From Geodermatophilus sp. DSM 44513 (GTDB lineage Bacteria > Actinomycetota > Actinomycetes > Mycobacteriales > Geodermatophilaceae), in assembly GCF_032460525.1 (NCBI RefSeq), contig NZ_CP135963.1:3162001-3226000 (forward strand): DNA of 64,000 nucleotides, in the 5' to 3' direction. Below the pieces are notes generated by a model. It worked only from the letters and a program-made list of their open reading frames with translations. It was not told the DNA's origin and did no database searches. Below are positions 1-9,796 of this stretch, piece after piece. How positions within the stretch are numbered: position 1 is the first letter of the stretch; each line of letters begins with the position of its first letter. The position numbers and the translations under genes are program-made.

Positions 1-1499
1 ACCCACGACGCACCGAGGCTCCGCGACGCCTCCTCGACCTCTGCGCCGATCTGGCCCATGCCGGCGTGCACGTAGGCGTAGGACAAGGGCAGGGCGCTGC
101 CGGCGTAGGCGATGAGCAGGATGGTGAGCGTGCCGCCGAGCCCGAACGGCGTGCCGGCGTAGGCGATGATCAAGCCGATTCCGAGCACGGCACCGGGGAA
201 GGCCAGCGGTGCCGCCATCACCGGGGCGATCAGGGCGTTGCTGTGCGCCCGCGTCCGGTGCGCCAGCCATGCGGCCAGGAGCGCCACGGCGAGCGCCAGC
301 ACGGTCCCGCCCACCGCGAGCACGAAGCTGTTCCCCATGGCAGCCGTGATCAGGGGGCGGCCGAACACTTGCTCGTAGTTCCCGGTGAGGGTGAAGTTGT
401 CCCAGCCGAGCGGCCGCCCGAGGGCCTCGCGGAAGGACGTCACCAGGAGCACGCCGAACGGCAGGACGATGCTCAGCAGCACGACGGCCGAGCAGAAGGT
501 CAGCCCGAGCGCCCGACCGCCAGCACCGAGACGGGTGACGTCCTGCTGGCCGGGCTTGCCGCCGATGACGGTGAACCGCTTGCCGCCGGTCAGCCAGCGC
601 TGCAGCACGAGCAGGCCCGCGATGATCACCAAGATCGGCACGGAGATGACCGCGGCCGCCTCGATGCGGGGCGGGAACTGCATCAGGCTCAACAGCACCG
701 TGGGGATCGTCTGGAACCCCACGGGCGCACCCAGGATGGCCACCGGACCGAAGATGACCGCCGCGCTGACGAACACCAGGATGGAGCCGGCGATGAGCGC
801 CGGCGCGATCACCGGGAACGTGACCGTGCGCAGCACCCGCCAGCGCGACGCGCCCAGGCTGGCAGCCGCCTGCTCCAGGGCCGGATCGATGCCCTCCAGC
901 GCCGCCGACACCGGCAGGAACACCAGCGGGTACAGGAAGAGCGAGAGGACGAAGACGATCCCCCACGGCGTGAAGATGTCGAACGGGGCCTCCTCCAGGC
1001 CGAACAGACCCATCAGCGCCGTGTTGAGCAAGCCGTTGCGGGGCCCCAGCAGCAGGATCCACCCGAGCGCGGCGATGAAGCTCGGCGCGGCGAACGTGAG
1101 GACGGCGCTGCCGCGGAAGAAGCGCCGCAGCGGCATGTCCGTGCGCACGGCCAGCCATGCCACGGGCAGGCCCAGCAGGAGGCTGCCCACCACCGTGCCG
1201 GCGGCGATCCACAGCGAGTTCAGGATGGCCCGCACCAGGTCGGGTTCCTGACCGAGCAGCGCGTAGTTCCCGAACGTGAACCCGCCGTCATCGGCGACGA
1301 AGCTCTGGCCGAAGACCTGGGCGATCGGGTAACCGATCAACGCCAGGACAGCCACCGCCCAGACCAGTCGCATGCCGCGGTCGAACCACGCCGTGCCGCG
1401 GCGGCCGCCGGCGGGGGGCCCGCCCCGCCGGTGCGAGGGAGCCGTCCCCGCCGCGTCCGTGCCGGACGCGGCGGGGACGGCAGGGGTGCTCACCGCCAT
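1..1499 (-). CDS. Fused two-domain ABC importer permease (FbpB/ThiP type), C-terminus cut by window edge
   Basis: Inner-membrane permease of a binding-protein-dependent importer. I translated it by hand from the ATG at 1499; about 499 codons are visible before the gene runs off at base 1. It has two homologous halves of about six hydrophobic segments each. An EAA-type coupling loop lies near residues 200-232 (core EQAAASLGAS). The second loop (EEASRSLGAS) lies right at the window edge, so only the last 50 or so residues are missing. FbpB, SfuB and ThiP permeases share this fused layout. It is the last gene of a minus-strand cluster, 106 nt behind the binding protein. The substrate is not shown by the sequence; 'iron' would be only a family default. 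Confidence 0.88.
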   Translation of the reverse strand, partial: MAVSTPAVPAASGTDAAGTAPSHRRGGPPAGGRRGTAWFDRGMRLVWAVAVLALIGYPIAQVFGQSFVADDGGFTFGNYALLGQEPDLVRAILNSLWIAAGTVVGSLLLGLPVAWLAVRTDMPLRRFFRGSAVLTFAAPSFIAALGWILLLGPRNGLLNTALMGLFGLEEAPFDIFTPWGIVFVLSLFLYPLVFLPVSAALEGIDPALEQAAASLGASRWRVLRTVTFPVIAPALIAGSILVFVSAAVIFGPVAILGAPVGFQTIPTVLLSLMQFPPRIEAAAVISVPILVIIAGLLVLQRWLTGGKRFTVIGGKPGQQDVTRLGAGGRALGLTFCSAVVLLSIVLPFGVLLVTSFREALGRPLGWDNFTLTGNYEQVFGRPLITAAMGNSFVLAVGGTVLALAVALLAAWLAHRTRAHSNALIAPVMAAPLAFPGAVLGIGLIIAYAGTPFGLGGTLTILLIAYAGSALPLSYAYVHAGMGQIGAEVEEASRSLGASW

Positions 1500-1605
1500 G
1501 GCCGACCCCGCGGTGCGGCGAGCACGGCTGCGCCGGCCGAGTACGCGGCGACCGTCCGCGGCGCGGATCCCGGCCGGGGGTCCGGGTACGCCGGTGCGGG
1601 ACGCC

Positions 1606-2685
1606 TCATCGGTTGAAGAGCTCCGCGAACCGGGCGGTGACGTCCTCCCCGCGGGTCGAGATCTCCTCGAGGTTGGTGGTCAGCAGGGTGGCGTCGGAGA
1701 GGTCGGCGGCCTCCGGGGGCTGCGGGCCGTCGACGAGGACACTGCGCCCGCCCTGCTCGGCCAGCGCGGCCTGGAAGTCCTCGCAGAGGTGGTACTGGAC
1801 CACCAGCTGGGCCGCATTGGGGTGCGGGGCGTCGGCGAGCATCGCGAGCTCGGAGGTGAACGTCGGCACGCCGTCCTCCATGTAGGCGATCGCCAGCGGC
1901 TCTCCCTCCTGGGCGGCGCCGATCACGGCCGACTCGATCGCCGGGATGCCGAGGTCGGCCTCACCGGTGAGGACGAGCTGCGCCAGGGCCAGGCTGCTCT
2001 CGGTCACGGCGACCTGGCGTTCGGACAGCTGCTGGAGCCACTCCTCGCCGTGGAGTTCGGTGAGCATGGTGTAGTGGGCGAGGGCGGTTCCTGATGCGCC
2101 GGGGTCGGACGTGACGATCGCGCCCGGGTACTCGGCGGCCAGCTCCGTCCACGTGGTCGGCAGGTCGGCAGCGTCGGTGGTCGCGGAGTTGTACATGATG
2201 CCCAGCGGCACCAGGCTGTACGGCACCTGCGGGGTCGCCGGGTCGTCCAACCCCTCGATGATGTCGTCGGCGTTGGGCACCTCGGCATCGGCGATGACGC
2301 CCTCGTCCGCCCACTGCTGCATGGTTGCCGGGTCCGTGAGGCTGACCACGTCGGCGTTCAGGGAACCGCTGGCCAGCTCCGCGGAGATCGAGTTGGCGAT
2401 CGCGCCCGAGTCCTCGCGGGTGAAGGTGATGTCCAGGCCGAACTCCTCCTGCACCTTCTGCTGCAGCAGTTCCAGCCCCGGCCGCGTGTGGCCGCCGCCG
2501 TAGACGACGGCGCCCCCCTCCTCCTGCGCGGCGGCGACGAGTTCCTCGCTGATGCCCTCGCACGTGGTCGCGCCCCCGTCGCCGGCGGTGGCCGCGGCGC
2601 CGGTGGAACCGTTGCCACAGGCGCTGACGAGGACGGCGGCGGTCGGGACGGCGAGACAGGTGAACAGGCGACGGGACAGGGGCAT
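1606..2685 (-). CDS. Extracellular solute-binding lipoprotein of the FbpA-like importer
   Basis: A 359-residue lipoprotein that should capture the substrate outside the membrane for the neighbouring permease and ATPase. The N-terminus is a lipoprotein signal peptide with lipobox LVSAC (Cys23). The rest resembles the FbpA/extracellular binding protein family 1 fold (for example SLVPLGIMYNS near the middle). The paired tyrosines that bind ferric iron in FbpA are not visible, so an organic anion or another small molecule is more likely than Fe(III). Start: ATG at 2685; a GTG at 2694 has the better-spaced AGAAGAGG ribosome-binding site and would add three residues. It lies 68 nt behind the ATPase gene in the same operon. 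Confidence 0.85.
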   Translation of the reverse strand: MPLSRRLFTCLAVPTAAVLVSACGNGSTGAAATAGDGGATTCEGISEELVAAAQEEGGAVVYGGGHTRPGLELLQQKVQEEFGLDITFTREDSGAIANSISAELASGSLNADVVSLTDPATMQQWADEGVIADAEVPNADDIIEGLDDPATPQVPYSLVPLGIMYNSATTDAADLPTTWTELAAEYPGAIVTSDPGASGTALAHYTMLTELHGEEWLQQLSERQVAVTESSLALAQLVLTGEADLGIPAIESAVIGAAQEGEPLAIAYMEDGVPTFTSELAMLADAPHPNAAQLVVQYHLCEDFQAALAEQGGRSVLVDGPQPPEAADLSDATLLTTNLEEISTRGEDVTARFAELFNR

Positions 2686-2753
2686 CGCGGACACAGGGCC
2701 TCTTCTCGGGTGGTGGGCGGGCGGGCCGGGGGAGGTCGAACGGTGCACGCCGG

Positions 2754-3895
<1,142 letters not shown>

Positions 3896-3899
<4 letters not shown>

Positions 3900-5176
3900 G
3901 CCGAGACCTCCGTCGGCTCGAGTGGGGTGCGGTCGGCCCCGGGCCGGCCGGTGCGGTCGTCGGCCGGGGTGCTGAACAGCACCCCGGCCGCCAGCAGCTC
4001 GTCGATCTCCGCATCGGGTACGCCGGCCTCGGCGAGCACCTCCCGGCTGTGCTGGCCGAGGAGGGGGGCCGGACGGCGGACGGTGGACGGCGTTGCCGAC
4101 AGCTTCACGGGCGCGCCGATGTGGCGGACGCGGCCCATGCGGGGGTGGACGGTCTCCACGAGCATCTCCCGGGCCTGGACCTGCGGATCGGCGTACACCT
4201 GCTCGATGTCGTAGAGCGGCCCGGTGGGGACGCCGGCCGCGTGCAGCAGGTCCAGCCACTCGGCGGTGGGGCGCCGGCGCAGCCGGGTCGCCAGCTCTCC
4301 GGAGAGCTCGATCCGGTGAGTCATCCGGGCGGCGTTGTCGGCGAAGCGCGGGTCGGCCGTCAGACCGCCGTCCCCGAGCACGGAGCACAGACGCTCCCAG
4401 TTGCGCTGGTTGGCCGCTCCGATCGCAATCCACCCGTCGGCCGTCGGGAGAGCCTCGTACGGCGCCGACAGCCGGTGAGCCGACCCCATGGGCCGGGCAA
4501 CGTCACCGGTGGCGAAGAACATCGCCGTCTCCCAGACGGTGTAGGCGACGCCGGCCTCCAGCAGCGAGGTGTCGACGAACTGCCCCTCGCCGGTGCGCAG
4601 CCGGTGCACGTACGCGGACAGGACCCCGTAGGCCGCGAAGAGGCCGGCGTTGAGGTCACAGATGGGGACGCCCACCTTGGCCGGCGGCCGTCCCGGCTCG
4701 CCGGTCATGCTCATGAGGCCGCTCATCGCCTGGGCGACCAGGTCATAGCCACCTCGCCCGGCGTAGGGACCGGTGGCCCCGAACCCGGAGATCGAGCAGT
4801 AGACGAGGCCGGCGTTGAGCTCGCGCAGGGCCTGCTGGCCCAGCCCGATGCGTTCGAGCATCCCTGGTCGGAAGTTCTCCACCAGGACGTCGGCGCCCCG
4901 GACCAGCTGCCGGACGACGTCGACGCCGCGCGGGTCCTTGAGGTCGACCGCGATGCCGCGCTTGTTGCGGTTCATGGCGTTGAACGCGGGCGAGACTTCC
5001 ACGTCCGACCCCCGTGACATGCCGCGGGTGTCGTCCCCGCCGTCCGGGCGCTCGACCTTGATGACGTCAGCGCCCATGTCGGCCAGCAGCATCGAGCAGT
5101 AGGCCCCGGCCATGACCTGGGTCACGTCGACGACCCGCACGCCCTCGAGGGCCCGCGGGGAACCTGGGATGAGCAC
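3896..5176 (-). CDS. Family III CoA-transferase (CaiB/BaiF/Frc type)
   Basis: A 426-residue cytoplasmic enzyme expected to move CoA between an acyl-CoA donor and a carboxylic acid. It has the family's N-terminal signature (LEGVRVVDVTQ, residues 10-20), the NRNKRGIAVDL block (69-79) and Asp174 in PICDLNAG, aligning with the catalytic aspartate of formyl-CoA transferase. GTG at 5176 is chosen because GGAGA sits 5 nt upstream; the reading frame stays open further upstream, but that part runs through the operator region. As first gene of the importer operon, divergent from an IclR regulator, it suggests uptake of a carboxylate followed by CoA activation. The actual acid is unknown. Confidence 0.9.
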
Positions 5177-5200
5177 CTGGGTCTCCAGACTGTTGTCCCC

Positions 5201-5259
5201 TGTGCCACCGTGTGGAACGATTTGCCGCACAGTGGCACGACTGTGGCGTCGGCCACAGT
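5201..5259. promoter_or_regulatory. Divergent promoter region with palindromes, probable IclR operator
   Basis: The intergenic region between the CoA-transferase and iclR genes has an exact 8-bp inverted repeat, ACTGTGGC-N4-GCCACAGT (5240-5259). There is also a wider pair, TGTGCCAC (5201-5208) and GTGGCAC (5232-5238), flanking a partial dyad TGTGGAAC...CCGCACA. IclR-family regulators usually bind such dyads next to their own gene. The function is inferred from position and symmetry. Confidence 0.6.
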
Positions 5260-5287
5260 AGGGAGCACGAAGAGTGACGTCAACCAC

Positions 5288-6037
5288 ATGAGAAGCGTCT
5301 CCGTCGCCCTTGCGGTCCTGGAGGCGGTCGCCGAGCGTCAGCCGGTCGGCGTGAGCGAGCTGGCCCGCGCCATGGAGCTGCCCAAGTCGACGATGCAGCG
5401 CATGCTGCTCACCCTCGGCGAACTCGGTTGGATCCGGGCCGGGGCCGAGGAGCCGACGCGTTGGTCGTTGACCTCCAAGGCGATGTCCATCGGCTCACGG
5501 CACCGCGGCGACGACGAGATCCGCCGGGTCGCCCTGCCGGCAATGCACGCGCTGTCCGCGGCGACTGGGGAGACGGTCCACCTGTCGGTGCTCGAAGAAC
5601 GACGCGTCGTCCTGATCGAGAAGATCGAGAGCATCCACCCGGTGCGGACGCACACGACGATCGGCAACAGCGCACCGCTGCACACCACCGCCTCGGGCAA
5701 GGCGATCCTGGCGGCGATGCCGCAGGCGCAGGCTCGCGCACTGCTCAGGGCACCGCTCGAGGCCCTCACCGAGCGCACCCAGACCGACGTCCCCACGCTC
5801 TTGGAGGAACTGGGGCGGGCGCGGGAGGACGGCTACGCGGTCACCGTGGGCACGCGGCACCCCGAGATCGCTGCGGTGGGCGCGGCGGTCCTGGGGGCCT
5901 CGGGGCTCCCGGTGGCGTCACTGAGCCTCTCGCTCCCCGTGCACCGGTTCCCGGAACAGTCGTGGCCCGACCTCGGCGAACAGGTCGCCCGGGCCGCCGC
6001 GGAGTGCAGTCGCGAGCTCGGCTGGCGCCCGGCCTGA
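5288..6037 (+). CDS. IclR-family transcriptional regulator
   Basis: A 249-residue regulator. Residues 1-60 form the winged helix-turn-helix (VSELARAMELPKSTMQRML, with a conserved Ser-Thr before the recognition helix). Residues 75-245 form the GAF-like IclR effector domain (GETVHLSVLEERRVVLIEKIES, then ASGKAILAAMP). It is divergent from the CoA-transferase/importer operon, so it most likely controls that operon in response to its substrate or CoA ester. ATG at 5288 is used; an in-frame GTG at 5243 is possible but lies inside the palindrome. The end is 2 nt from the convergent gene at 6040. Confidence 0.9.
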   Translation: MRSVSVALAVLEAVAERQPVGVSELARAMELPKSTMQRMLLTLGELGWIRAGAEEPTRWSLTSKAMSIGSRHRGDDEIRRVALPAMHALSAATGETVHLSVLEERRVVLIEKIESIHPVRTHTTIGNSAPLHTTASGKAILAAMPQAQARALLRAPLEALTERTQTDVPTLLEELGRAREDGYAVTVGTRHPEIAAVGAAVLGASGLPVASLSLSLPVHRFPEQSWPDLGEQVARAAAECSRELGWRPA

Positions 6038-6039
6038 CC

Positions 6040-7035
6040 TCAGGCCCGCCGGCGGGACAGCCTGCCGGCCAGCCAGACGAGCACACCGGCGACCGCGGCC
6101 GCGACCAGCGCGGTGGCGACCGGCGGGATCCCCCCGTCGGCGTCGGCGCCCGCGGGGGCACCGTCGGCCGGCGGCGCGCCCGCCGGCGGTGCCGCGGCCG
6201 GCAGCGGGACCACGGTGACGTCGCCGGGCAGACCCTCCCCCGCGACCAGGAGCGCCGAGGAGTCCGCGGTGAAGGCCACCGCCTCGCCCTGCGGAGTGGC
6301 GGGCAGGGCGACCCGGAGGGGCTCCCCCGCCAGCGCCCCGGCGACGTCGGAGCCGGTCAGCGGCCACACGTAGGCGTCGGTGTAGGTGCGCAGCGCCACC
6401 GAGCGCCCGTCGGGGGAGACCGCGCCACCGGTGACCATGAGCTGCCCGGCCCGCCCGACCGGGCCGCCCGGCGTGCCGGTGAGGAGGAGGTCCACGCCGG
6501 CGACCTCGGTCAGGCCCACCGTGGCGTCCTCGACCAGCGCCGACACCGGCCGCAGCACCGCGCTCGCGCCCAGGACCTCCTTGGTCACCAGGTGGGGCGT
6601 GCCGTCCGGGGCCAGCAGCAGCGCCTCGACGTCCCGGGGCCGGTCGGGGTGGGCCAGCCGGTACACCGAGGTGCTCCCGTCGGGGCGCAGGGCCAGCAGG
6701 GCGACCGTCGTCCGCACACCGGTGTTGTCTCCGGTGTCGGCCAGCCAGACCGTGCCGTCGGCGCCCACCGCGAGGTCCTCGGGGTCGTAGGGGTCCACCG
6801 GCGCGGACCGGACGGCGACGACCGCGCACGTCCCGTCGAGCTCGAAGACCTGCAGGCCGTCCCCGCCGTCGTTGTGCACCAGCAGCCGGTCCCCCACCTC
6901 GGCCAGGCCGGACACCTCCGGCAGCCGCGGGTCGGTGATCTGGCAGCGGGTGGCCGGCGGCGCCGGCGCGGCGGCCGCCGCGCCGGGGAGGGCCACGGTG
7001 AGCAGCAGGGTCAGCGCCGGGCCGGTCACCGCCAC
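6040..7035 (-). CDS. Secreted, membrane-anchored propeller-like protein of unknown function
   Basis: About 331 residues. It starts with a signal peptide (hydrophobic LTLLLTVALPGAAAAA) and ends with a transmembrane segment and arginine-rich tail (last 25 residues), an anchor layout. The body has repeated short strand patterns (for example VWLADTGDNTG, then VSPDGRSVALRTYTDAYVWP) like WD40/NHL-type beta-propellers. A Pro/Ala/Gly-rich linker precedes the anchor. GTG at 7035 is chosen because it places the signal peptide at the N-terminus; the frame is open further upstream. No catalytic motif is recognised. It lies behind the PAP2 gene on the same strand, 22 nt away. Confidence 0.75.
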   Translation of the reverse strand: MAVTGPALTLLLTVALPGAAAAAPAPPATRCQITDPRLPEVSGLAEVGDRLLVHNDGGDGLQVFELDGTCAVVAVRSAPVDPYDPEDLAVGADGTVWLADTGDNTGVRTTVALLALRPDGSTSVYRLAHPDRPRDVEALLLAPDGTPHLVTKEVLGASAVLRPVSALVEDATVGLTEVAGVDLLLTGTPGGPVGRAGQLMVTGGAVSPDGRSVALRTYTDAYVWPLTGSDVAGALAGEPLRVALPATPQGEAVAFTADSSALLVAGEGLPGDVTVVPLPAAAPPAGAPPADGAPAGADADGGIPPVATALVAAAVAGVLVWLAGRLSRRRA

Positions 7036-7057
7036 CCGGTGCCGGGCCCGGGCGCGG

Positions 7058-7792
7058 TCAGCCGGAGGACCGGGCGGTGCGCGCACCCGCCCAGCGTGGC
7101 AGCACCACGTCGTCCAGCGCGTGGACCACGCCCAGCAGCAGGACGCCGACCGCTGCGCCGACGACCGCGTCGGTGACCCAGTGGAAGTCCAGGCAGACCA
7201 TCGCGACGCCGGTGGCCACCGGGCCGGCGACGCTGAACACGAGCGCGGTGCGCTGCACCCACGGGGCCAGCCGGTGCTCCACGACCTGCCAGCGGGCGAC
7301 CCCCCACATGAGCACGGCGTTGGCCACGTGCCCGGAGGGGTAGGAGGCGCCGTCCCGGTGGAAGAAGGACCCGGGGTAGGCCGGCGCGGTGCGGCCGGTG
7401 CCGTACTTGAGCGAGTAGACGACGACGGTGAGCAGCAGCAGGGCGAACAGCACCCGCACCAGTGGGACTGCGGTGCGGAACCGCCAGCCGAGGTAGCCGA
7501 CCAGCCCGGCGAGGACGACGAGGATGGACCCGCGGCCGCCGAGCTGGGTGACCACCCACACCGGCCGGTAGGCGCCGGAGTCCGCCAGCGCCCAGGCGCT
7601 GACGACCTCGGAGACCCGCAGGTCCACCCGTTCCAGCACCCCGCCGCCGAGCAGGTCGGCCGTCACCGCGACGGTGACCAGCGCGGACACGGCCAGCAGC
7701 CACCCCGGCGGGCGGCCGACGGACACGACCGGGCCGGCCGTGGAGCCCGGCGGGGTGGCACCTGGGCGCCGCCGCACCGCGCCCCGGGTCAC
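7058..7792 (-). CDS. PAP2-family membrane phosphatase
   Basis: A 244-residue membrane protein with about six hydrophobic helices. The three phosphatase motifs are present: K129...R134TAP137 (KX6RP-like), PSGH at 152-155, and H204...D208 in DFHWVTD. This family removes phosphate from lipid phosphates such as phosphatidate or undecaprenyl diphosphate, usually on the outer membrane face. The start is set at GTG 7792 because a TACCGT box sits exactly 7 nt upstream, the arrangement of leaderless actinobacterial genes; a GTG three codons earlier overlaps that box. The particular lipid substrate is unknown. Confidence 0.88.
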   Translation of the reverse strand: MTRGAVRRRPGATPPGSTAGPVVSVGRPPGWLLAVSALVTVAVTADLLGGGVLERVDLRVSEVVSAWALADSGAYRPVWVVTQLGGRGSILVVLAGLVGYLGWRFRTAVPLVRVLFALLLLTVVVYSLKYGTGRTAPAYPGSFFHRDGASYPSGHVANAVLMWGVARWQVVEHRLAPWVQRTALVFSVAGPVATGVAMVCLDFHWVTDAVVGAAVGVLLLGVVHALDDVVLPRWAGARTARSSG

Positions 7793-7885
7793 GCCGGCCA
7801 CGGTACCGGGCCGTGACCTGACCGTGACGTCGTCGACCGGGCAGCCGGCCCGATCGGGGGAGCCGGCCCGATCAGCGGAGGCGGC

Positions 7886-9355
7886 TCAGCCGACCGGTGC
7901 GGCGAACCCCTCGAGTGCCGCGGCGAGGGCGCCGTCGACGCGGGCGGCCAGGCGGGTGCCCCCGGCCTCGTGGGTCTCGCTGAGCACCTCGCCGTCCCGG
8001 TGCACCCGGGCGACCAGGTCGCCGCGGTCGTAGGGCACCAGCACGTCCACCTCGACGTCGGGGTGCGGCAGCCGGGCCGCGAGGACCTCGCGCAGCTGCT
8101 CGATCCCCTGGCCGGTGCGGGCCGACACCCACAGCGCCCCGGGCAGCGCCCGGCGCAGCGTGAGGATGGCCTCCTCGCTCATCGCGTCGACCTTGTTGAC
8201 CACGACGAGCTCCGGCACCGAGGACGCGTCGATGTCGGACAGCACCACGTGCACCGCGTCGATCTGCCCCAGCGGGTCGGGGTCGGAGCCGTCGACGACG
8301 TGCACCAGCAGGTCGGCGGCGGCCACCTCCTCCAGCGTGGAGCGGAAGGCGTCCACCAGCTGGTGCGGCAGGTGCCGCACGAAGCCGACGGTGTCGGTGA
8401 GGGTGTACTCGCGGCCGTCCGGCGACTGCGCCCGGCGCACCGTCGGGTCCAGGGTGGCGAACAGCGCGTCCTCCACCAGCACGCCGGCCCCGGTCAGCCG
8501 GTTGAGCAGGCTGGACTTGCCGGCGTTGGTGTACCCGGCGATCGCCACGCTGGGGACGGCGTTGCGCCCGCGGGCCGAGCGCTGGGTGGCCCGGGCGGTG
8601 GCCATGCCGGCGATCTCCCGGCGCAGCTTGCTCACCCGCGCGCGGATCCGCCGCCGGTCGGTCTCGATCTTGGTCTCACCTGGGCCGCGGGTGCCGATGC
8701 CGCCACCGCCGGCGACCCGGCCACCGGCCTGCCGGGACAGCGACTCACCCCAGCCGCGCAGCCGCGGCAGCATGTACTGCATCTGCGCCAGCTCGACCTG
8801 CGCCTTGCCCTCCCGGCTGGAGGCGTGCTGGGCGAAGATGTCGAGGATCAGCGCGGTCCGGTCGACCACCTTCACCTTGAGGATCTTCTCCAGGGCGTTC
8901 AGCTGGCCGGGGGTCAGCTCGCCGTCGCAGATCACCGTGTCGGCGCCGGCGGCCGCGACGAGGTCGCGGATCTCGGCTGCCTTGCCCGACCCGACGTAGG
9001 TGCCGGCGTCCGGCTTGTCCCGCCGCTGGCTCACCGCCTCCAGCACCTGCGAGCCCGCGGTCTCGGCCAGCGCGGCCAGCTCGGCCAGCGAGCGGTCGGC
9101 GTCGGCCTGCGTGCCCTCGGCCCACACGCCGACCAGCACCACCCGCTCCAGGCGCAGCTGGCGGTACTCGACCTCGGTGACGTCGGCGAGCTCGGTGGAC
9201 AGGCCGGCGACGCGGCGCAGCGCGCCGCGGGCCTCCAGGGCGTAGGAGCCGGTCGTGTCGTCGGCGTCGTCGGGCTCCGCAGCCGGTGCGGGCGCGGCAC
9301 GCAGGGCGCGCTCCTCGGCGTCGGCGAGCACGGCGCGGTTCTGTGCGGTCGTCAT
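7886..9355 (-). CDS. hflX: GTPase HflX, ribosome-associated
   Basis: A 489-residue GTPase that binds the 50S subunit and rescues or splits stalled and hibernating ribosomes. The N-terminal HflX domain covers about 70-230 (TYVGSGKAAEI at 119-129; RGPGETKIETD at 223-233). The G domain follows: G1 GYTNAGKS 274-281, G3 DTVGF 321-325, G4 NKVD 387-390, G5 SAR 411-413. The ATG at 9355 has a CACGCT box 7 nt upstream and GGAG close by, so it may be leaderless. hflX lies next to dapF/miaA as in other actinobacteria. Three CACCTG copies lie at 9380-9409, just upstream. Confidence 0.96.
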   Translation of the reverse strand: MTTAQNRAVLADAEERALRAAPAPAAEPDDADDTTGSYALEARGALRRVAGLSTELADVTEVEYRQLRLERVVLVGVWAEGTQADADRSLAELAALAETAGSQVLEAVSQRRDKPDAGTYVGSGKAAEIRDLVAAAGADTVICDGELTPGQLNALEKILKVKVVDRTALILDIFAQHASSREGKAQVELAQMQYMLPRLRGWGESLSRQAGGRVAGGGGIGTRGPGETKIETDRRRIRARVSKLRREIAGMATARATQRSARGRNAVPSVAIAGYTNAGKSSLLNRLTGAGVLVEDALFATLDPTVRRAQSPDGREYTLTDTVGFVRHLPHQLVDAFRSTLEEVAAADLLVHVVDGSDPDPLGQIDAVHVVLSDIDASSVPELVVVNKVDAMSEEAILTLRRALPGALWVSARTGQGIEQLREVLAARLPHPDVEVDVLVPYDRGDLVARVHRDGEVLSETHEAGGTRLAARVDGALAAALEGFAAPVG

Positions 9356-9379
9356 CGTCTCCAGCGTGGCAGACCCCAG

Positions 9380-9412
9380 CACCTGGGGCACCTGAGTTGT
9401 CATCACCTGGGG
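9380..9412. repeat. Three CACCTG direct repeats upstream of hflX
   Basis: CACCTG occurs at 9380-9385, 9389-9394 and 9404-9409; the outer two extend to CACCTGGGG. They lie 25-57 bp upstream of the hflX start, where a regulator could bind. No known operator is recognised. Confidence 0.4.
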
Positions 9413-9482
9413 TAACGCCGGGCGGGCCGCGGACCATCCCGGCAGGCGTGGCCGGGTGCGCGCCGGGTAGGGCCGCAGCCGA

Positions 9483-9523
9483 GGACCCACGACGGCCAGG
9501 ACCCACGACACCGGACCCACGAC
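9483..9523. repeat. Three direct copies of GGACCCACGAC
   Basis: The 11-mer occurs at 9483-9493, 9499-9509 and 9513-9523, just ahead of the ribosome-binding site of the small gene at 9540. Spacings are 16 and 14 bp. It may be a regulatory repeat or slippage product; no function is recognised. Confidence 0.5.
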
Positions 9524-9539
9524 GACCAGGAGGCCCCAG

Positions 9540-9788
9540 GTGACCGAGACCGGCAGCACCCCCGACGAGGAGCTCGACGACCCGGGCCGCGACCCGGTGG
9601 GCTTGGACGTGCCGCGCAACCCGATGTCCGGCGGCTTCGGCAACGCCACCGGCGGCACCGACCAGGACACCGGGCAGGGCGAGCCGGAGGGCAGCCCCGG
9701 CATCGCCGGGCAGTCGCTGATGCCCGACTCCCCGGAGGAGAGCGGCAACACCCGCGACGGCGGGGACGGCAGCCCCGGCCCCGGGTAG
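9540..9788 (+). CDS. Small acidic hypothetical protein
   Basis: An 82-residue protein rich in Gly, Asp, Glu, Pro and Ser, with no hydrophobic segment or cysteine; it is probably disordered and cytoplasmic. The start (GTG) is backed by a clear GGAGG ribosome-binding site 7 nt upstream, and codon use is the high-GC third-position pattern of its neighbours. It starts 184 nt from hflX on the opposite strand and ends 8 nt from the 3' end of dapF. No family is recognised. The composition (PRNPMSGGFGNATGG near residues 25-40) leaves the role open. Confidence 0.7.
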   Translation: MTETGSTPDEELDDPGRDPVGLDVPRNPMSGGFGNATGGTDQDTGQGEPEGSPGIAGQSLMPDSPEESGNTRDGGDGSPGPG

Positions 9789-9796
9789 CGGCGGGC

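Noticed and set aside
66-1616. Long plus-strand open frame opposite the permease
   Set aside because: Its protein is Arg/Gln/Glu/His-rich without any domain. The minus strand encodes a clear two-domain permease with membrane helices and coupling loops. High GC content leaves non-coding frames open.
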